Assembly: GCA_022791455.1 (NCBI GenBank)
Contig: JAAVZC010000008.1
Span: forward strand, 62,001-126,000
Direction: 5' to 3'
DNA length: 64,000 nt
Source: Eggerthellaceae bacterium
Lineage (GTDB): Bacteria > Actinomycetota > Coriobacteriia > Coriobacteriales > Eggerthellaceae
Positions 59,825 through 64,000 of this stretch are shown here, in pieces. How positions within the stretch are numbered: position 1 is the stretch's first letter; every line of letters starts with the position of its first letter. The position numbers were made by a program, and so were the translations under genes. The notes beneath the pieces were generated by a model, which searched no databases, was not told the origin of the DNA, and saw only the letters and a program-made list of their open reading frames with translations.

Positions 59825-59850
59825 GCGAACGACTCAAAGGACTGAAAACC

Positions 59851-61320
59851 ATGAGCGATTCCGAAAACTGGCAGCAAGGCATGTGGCCCCAAGGGGAGGG
59901 AGAAGGCGCCCAGCCGGCTGAACCCTCTTCGGACGTCATCCTGAGCGAAGCGAAGGATCTTTCCGGCTGCGGAGATCCTTCGACTGCGGCGCAGGGCGCC
60001 TCCGCTCAGGATGACAACGGGGAAGGGGCCGAAGGCTCTCCCGCTACGTCATCTCGACCGGAGGCCGAAGGCTCTCCCGCTACGTCATCTCGACCGAGCG
60101 AAGCGAGTGGAGAGATCCCGTGTCGGACGGCCGAAGGCGTTCAGCCGGCGTCTGCTCCGTACTACCAGCAGCCGGGTTTTGGGGAAGAGGCGCCTGCTAC
60201 GGCCGCTTCGCAATCCCAGCCGCAGGCGGCTCCTGCGTCTCAGCTCCAGTCGGCCACGCAGCCGTCCTCGGGTGCTGCGGCCCCCGGCTATGCGGCCGCC
60301 TACGGCTACGGCGCTGCGGGCAACGGCGGCGTGCCCCCTTACGGCGCGGCCCCCGCTGCGGCCATCCCCATGACCCCACCGCCGGCCCCCCAGAAGAAGG
60401 GCGGCAAGGGCTGGATCGTGGGCCTTGCCGTGGTCATCTGCCTGTTTCTGCTGTGCGCCATCGCCATCGGCTCCTGCACCTCCATGTTCTCCGCCTCCAT
60501 GGGCAGCTTGGGCGGCCTGGGCTCCGTGGCCGACGAGGTAACCTACGGCGACACGGTGGGCATCATCAATATTGACGGCACCATCCAATACGACGGCACC
60601 ACTTCAAGCCCCGAGGGCCTGAAGGCGCAGCTGGACCGCGCCGAGGCGGACGACAACATTGTGGCAGTGGTGCTGCGCGTCAACTCCGGCGGCGGCACCG
60701 CAACGGCCGGCGAGGAAATGGCCATCTACGTGCGCGATTTCAGCAAGCCGGTGGTGGTTTCCAGCGCCTCCATGAACGCGAGCGCCGCCTACGAGATCTC
60801 TTCCCAGGCGGACTACATCTACACGGCCGAGACCACCGCTATCGGCTCCATCGGCACGGCCATGCAGATTACCGACTACTCGGGGCTGCTGGAGAAGCTG
60901 GGCATCCGCATCGACAACATTACCTCGGCGGAATCGAAGGACTCCACCTACGGCGACCGGGCCCTTTCCGAAGAGGAGCGCGCCTACTACCAGTCGATGG
61001 TGGACCAGATCAACGCCACGTTCATCGAGAAGGTGGCCGCCGGCCGCAACATGACCGAAGAGGAAGTGCGGGCGCTGGCCACCGGCCTTACCTTTACCGG
61101 CATCGATGCGGTGGAAAACGGCCTGGCGGACGAGATTGGCACGCTGGAGGACGCGGTGGAAATGGCCGCAATGCTGGGCGGCGCCTACGAGTACGACACT
61201 GTGTACCTGCAGTCCTCCGGCGCCGACTGGGGCAGCCTGCTGGACCTCATGTCGGAAGACGATGCGACGCTGGACGCCGACGCCCTGAAGGCGAAGGCGG
61301 CGCTGGCGCAGCTGCAATAG
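59851..61320 (+). CDS. sppA: SppA-like signal peptide peptidase with repeat-derived N-terminal region
   Basis: Membrane-bound S49 peptidase clearing signal peptides, 489 residues. N-terminal 185 residues are low-complexity (Ala/Pro/Gln/Gly/Tyr), membrane helix at 187-208, then the S49 domain: VVLRVNSGGGTATAGEEM, nucleophile Ser311 in ASMNASAAYEIS, general base Lys363 in ITSAESKDST, and GLTFTGIDAVENGLADEIG. Residues 28-56 and 63-90 are translated from two intergenic-type inverted repeats. They keep the frame and contain no stop. ATG 59851 lies 26 bases after rho. Confidence 0.88.
   Translation: MSDSENWQQGMWPQGEGEGAQPAEPSSDVILSEAKDLSGCGDPSTAAQGASAQDDNGEGAEGSPATSSRPEAEGSPATSSRPSEASGEIPCRTAEGVQPASAPYYQQPGFGEEAPATAASQSQPQAAPASQLQSATQPSSGAAAPGYAAAYGYGAAGNGGVPPYGAAPAAAIPMTPPPAPQKKGGKGWIVGLAVVICLFLLCAIAIGSCTSMFSASMGSLGGLGSVADEVTYGDTVGIINIDGTIQYDGTTSSPEGLKAQLDRAEADDNIVAVVLRVNSGGGTATAGEEMAIYVRDFSKPVVVSSASMNASAAYEISSQADYIYTAETTAIGSIGTAMQITDYSGLLEKLGIRIDNITSAESKDSTYGDRALSEEERAYYQSMVDQINATFIEKVAAGRNMTEEEVRALATGLTFTGIDAVENGLADEIGTLEDAVEMAAMLGGAYEYDTVYLQSSGADWGSLLDLMSEDDATLDADALKAKAALAQLQ
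59935..60120. repeat. Two types of inverted repeat inside the sppA coding sequence
   Basis: 59935-60015 is a complete GTCATCCTGAGCGAAGCG ... CGCTCAGGATGAC element. It is followed by two arms of the other type, GTCATCTCGACCGGAGGC (60048) and GTCATCTCGACCGAGCGA (60084, ending GTGGAGAGATCCC). All is open in the sppA frame. Confidence 0.85.
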
Positions 61321-61364
61321 CGTTTCGCCCTCGTCTTGGGCGGGGCGATGAAGTAACATGTACG

Positions 61365-61396
61365 GGCCGGGCTCCGAAAGGGGAGTCCGGCCTTTT
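61365..61396 (+). terminator. Terminator after sppA
   Basis: GGCCGGGCTCC (61365-61375), loop GAAAGG, GGAGTCCGGCC (61382-61392, one G-T pair), then TTTT. Confidence 0.8.
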
Positions 61397-61453
61397 GAGG
61401 AAATCGGCCGCTTCCCCATAAAGCGGCACAGGCGATAGAAGGAGACTTCGGCA

Positions 61454-63511
61454 ATGGCGGACCTGAATGTACCCGGAAAAGTGGAGTGGCCGGCCCGCGC
61501 TGTGGTAACGGCGGGCATGCCCTACGGCAATAAGCCGCTGCACTTCGGCCACATCGGCGGTGTGTTCGTGCCCGCCGACTGCTTCGCCCGCTTTTTGCGC
61601 GATCGCATTGGGGCGGAAAACGTGCGCTTCATTTCCGGCACCGACTGCTTCGGCAGCCCCATCAACGAGGGCTACCGCAAAGCGGTCGAGGCGGGCACTT
61701 GCCAGGGCTCCATTGCCGACTACGTGATGGCCAACCACGAGCGCCAGAAGTCCACGCTGGAAGATTTCCAGATCAGCCTGGACATTTACGAGGGCTCCGG
61801 CATTGGGCATGCGGGCGACGTGCACCAGGTGGTGACCGACGGGTTCATCCGCACGCTGCACAAGAACGGCCACCTGAAGCGCCGAAGCACCCTGCAGTTC
61901 TACGACACCGAGGCCGGCACTTTCCTGAACGGACGCCAGGTGCACGGGCGCTGCCCCGTGCCCGGCTGCAAGTCTCAGAACGCCTACGCCGACGAGTGCG
62001 ACCTGGGGCATCAGTACGAGCCGGCGGACCTCATCAACCCCGTGTCCTCCGTCACCGGCACCGTGCCGGAGATGCGCCCGGTGGAGAACTGGTACTTCGA
62101 CCTGCCCGCCTTCCGCGATTACCTGAAAAGCTACACCGAGGTGCTGGAGGCAGACCCCGAAGTGCGCGCCATCGTGCCGCAGACGGTGGGGGAGTTTCTG
62201 GTGCCGCCCATTATCTTCGTGAAGAACGAGGCCTACGACGACTACCTGGCCCTGGCCGATCAGCTGCCGCCGCACGTGTTCCGCCCGGCGGAGAAGGGCA
62301 AGCAGAGCTTCGAGCTGGAATTCGAGTCCATCGACGACCGCGACGCCGCCCGCCCGGTGCTCACCGGCGCCGGCATCCGGCTGCGCACCGGCAAGGCGCT
62401 CGTGCCCTTCCGCATCACCGGCAACATCGAGTGGGGTGTGCGTGCGCCGGAAATGGAGGGCGTCGAGGGCCTTACCGTGTGGTGCTGGCCGGAGTCGCTG
62501 TGGGCGCCCATCTCCTTCACCATTGCCGCCAACGACGCGCTGGGGCTGCCGCGCGGCGCCTGGCGCGACTTCTGGTGCGCCGAGGACGCCACCGTGTACC
62601 AGTTCATCGGCCAGGACAACCTGTACTTCTACGGCGTGGCCCAGCCGGCCATGTGGGAAGCGCTGAAGCCCTGCGACATCTTAACCGAGCAGCCCACCGA
62701 AACGCCGCTGCGCCAGACCACGCTGGTGGCGAACCATCACATGCTGTTCGGGAAGACGAAGGCTTCTTCGTCGGGCGCGGTGAAGCCGCCTACCGGCGAG
62801 CAACTGCTGGAGCACTACACGGTGGAGCAGCTGCGTGCCCATTTCCTGGCGCTGGGGCTGGACCAGAAATCCGTCGGCTTCTCGCCGAAACCCTTCGATC
62901 CGGACGAGAAGAAGCGCACCGACACCCGTGTGGCCGACCCGGTGCTGAAGGAAGGGGCGCTGCTCACCAACGTGTTCAACCGTCTGGCCCGCAGCTGCTT
63001 CTACGAGGCGCAGAAGAGCTTCGATGGCTGCATGCCGCTGGGTGCGGTCTCGCCGGAGGCGCTCGAGCGGGCCGGTGAGGTGCTGCAGGCCTACGAGGAG
63101 ACGATGCACCGCGTTGAGCTGCACTCCATCATGTCTCTGATGGACGAGTTCATTCGCTTCGCCAACAAGTACTGGACCGACGGCATTACCGCAGCTCAGA
63201 AGGCGGAAGAGGCGGCCGAGACCGAGGCCGAGCTTGCCCGCGCCGCACGGTTGCGCCGCCAGGTGCTGGTGGATTCCTTCTACCTGCTGCGCATCTGCAC
63301 GCTGCTGATGCACCCGGTGGTGCCGAAGGGCTGCGAGACCATCTGCGACTACCTGTCCTTCGACTTCGCCGACTTCTTCAGCTGGAACTACGACTTCGAG
63401 GGCATGGAAGAGCTGTGCTCGGGCATGGAAATCGACGAGGGAGCCCACCGCATCCAACCGCTCCCCCCGCGCTTCGACTTCTTCCGCAAACACGAAAGCC
63501 AGTACAAGTAG
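61454..63511 (+). CDS. metG: Methionyl-tRNA synthetase-like protein, divergent KMSKS
   Basis: Class I synthetase, 685 residues. HIGH motif is HFGH at 30-33; insert with zinc-type Cys (GRCPVPGC, DECDLGH) followed by EPADLINPVSSVTG and ENWYFDLPAF as in MetRS; WPESLWAPISFT and VYQFIGQDNLYFYG around the active site. The KMSKS loop reads K436-A-S-S-S (FGKTKASSSGAV), so the second Lys is Ser. No C-terminal tRNA-binding domain. It could be the only MetRS or a paralogue; the sequence alone does not say. ATG 61454 behind AGAAGGAGA. Confidence 0.82.
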   Translation: MADLNVPGKVEWPARAVVTAGMPYGNKPLHFGHIGGVFVPADCFARFLRDRIGAENVRFISGTDCFGSPINEGYRKAVEAGTCQGSIADYVMANHERQKSTLEDFQISLDIYEGSGIGHAGDVHQVVTDGFIRTLHKNGHLKRRSTLQFYDTEAGTFLNGRQVHGRCPVPGCKSQNAYADECDLGHQYEPADLINPVSSVTGTVPEMRPVENWYFDLPAFRDYLKSYTEVLEADPEVRAIVPQTVGEFLVPPIIFVKNEAYDDYLALADQLPPHVFRPAEKGKQSFELEFESIDDRDAARPVLTGAGIRLRTGKALVPFRITGNIEWGVRAPEMEGVEGLTVWCWPESLWAPISFTIAANDALGLPRGAWRDFWCAEDATVYQFIGQDNLYFYGVAQPAMWEALKPCDILTEQPTETPLRQTTLVANHHMLFGKTKASSSGAVKPPTGEQLLEHYTVEQLRAHFLALGLDQKSVGFSPKPFDPDEKKRTDTRVADPVLKEGALLTNVFNRLARSCFYEAQKSFDGCMPLGAVSPEALERAGEVLQAYEETMHRVELHSIMSLMDEFIRFANKYWTDGITAAQKAEEAAETEAELARAARLRRQVLVDSFYLLRICTLLMHPVVPKGCETICDYLSFDFADFFSWNYDFEGMEELCSGMEIDEGAHRIQPLPPRFDFFRKHESQYK

Positions 63512-63561
63512 GGCTGGATCCGAGACTGGGTGCCGGCATCGATCATGCTCCGGCCGGGGAG

Positions 63562-63611
63562 CGGGCAGGCAGGTTTCCTCTGATAATCGCTGAAACCTGC
63601 CTGCCCGTTTT
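63562..63611 (+). terminator. Long-stem terminator after metG
   Basis: CGGGCAGGCAGGTTTC (63562-63577) pairs perfectly with GAAACCTGCCTGCCCG (63592-63607), followed by TTTT. Confidence 0.85.
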
Positions 63612-64000
63612 GGAATCAGCCAAATTCGCGCGATCCTTCGAAGTGGGCTAGGCGAGTTTGCTCGAACTATCGACGAAACTTGCCTTCCGCCCCTAAGGAT
63701 CGCCGTTTTCTGCCTGGCGCATCTCTAAGGATCGCCCCATTTTGGCTAAAACGCCGCTGCCGGGCCCCACTTCCAGCGCGCCGCGCCTTGGAGGGGCGTG
63801 GCCTTGGCCCGGTTTCCTCTGATTTCAGAAGGTTTGCGCCTAGGCCCATGAGGGCGTGGCCAGCATCGGCGGTTTCCAGAAGCCGCCCCGGTCCGTTTCT
63901 TCTGATATCAGAGGAAACGTGCCAAAACTTCTGAAAAACCGCCGTTCGGGCCGCCGACTTCGCTGAAAAAGCCCCGATGCTGGCCAGCACCCCTCGGCCT
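63612..64000. repeat. Palindrome-rich non-coding region at the window end
   Basis: No gene is supported here. Seen: GGTTTCCTCTGAT at 63572 and 63811; a 26-base near-perfect palindrome CGTTTCTTCTGATATCAG... at 63894-63919 (one G-T pair); direct repeat CTAAGGATCGCC at about 63693 and 63727; and a 13-base inverted pair TGGCCAGCATCGG (63857) and CCGATGCTGGCCA (63974). The region probably continues beyond the window. Confidence 0.6.

Overview
The window reads as chromosomal DNA from a high-GC Gram-positive anaerobe, most likely a coriobacterium of the Eggerthellaceae type. The reasons are strong GC bias, frequent GTG and TTG starts, a Rho factor with a long charged and Asn-rich insertion, an AtpF that starts with a signal-peptide-like segment, a HisZ-HisG fusion, and a complete nickel-pincer (Lar) gene set. 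This placement is an inference from gene content. No rRNA, and no tRNA gene that I could recognise, is present.

Layout. 1-2860: end of a TPR protein, Sua5/TsaC, RpiB and dCMP deaminase, closed by a terminator. 2941-10047: a small membrane protein followed by the full F1Fo ATP synthase operon atpBEFHAGDC; its c subunit lacks the sodium ligands, so proton coupling is expected. 10055-10810: about 800 bases of non-coding repeats in three families (G-rich 9-mers, a 42-bp tandem array, and 83-bp inverted-repeat units).

10863-26176 is the accessory region, with lower GC. It holds an McrBC restriction system whose McrB carries an EVE-like insert, a DUF2779 double-nuclease protein driven by a copy of the same promoter as mcrBC, a two-gene HTH operon with a palindromic operator, a CbbX-like AAA ATPase, three DnaB-C/RecA-fold paralogues, a DUF2442 protein, an AAA_14/DUF4143 ATPase, an unknown protein and a WYL regulator. 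One of the DnaB-like paralogues is fused to a DnaA domain IV, one is plain, and one has lost its Walker A motif. The first two share a nearly identical leader that can fold over both the ribosome binding site and the start codon. This cluster is the best candidate for an undescribed system.

26389-33718: dnaE, truA, an NSS-family sodium symporter and ychF. 33829-40590: a methyltransferase and a five-gene nickel/peptide-type ABC importer, convergent with larE. With larB and larC at 47451-49106 this makes a nickel uptake plus nickel-pincer cofactor theme, though larA is not in the window and LarC lacks its LarC2 half. 40656-46867: a membrane-anchored histone-H1-like protein and gatCAB. 46968-47342: a MerR regulator. 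49203-56845: histidine biosynthesis hisZG-D-C-B-H-A-F-I. 57063-63511: transaldolase, rho, an SppA-type peptidase and a divergent methionyl-tRNA synthetase. The last 400 bases are palindrome-rich and non-coding.

A family of intergenic inverted repeats (ends GTCATCCTGAGC or GTCATCTCGACC) occurs at about 29.9, 36.5, 39.8 and 40.5 kb, and has also entered coding sequence: the N-terminal part of the SppA-like protein, the N-terminus of LarE and the C-terminus of an ABC permease.
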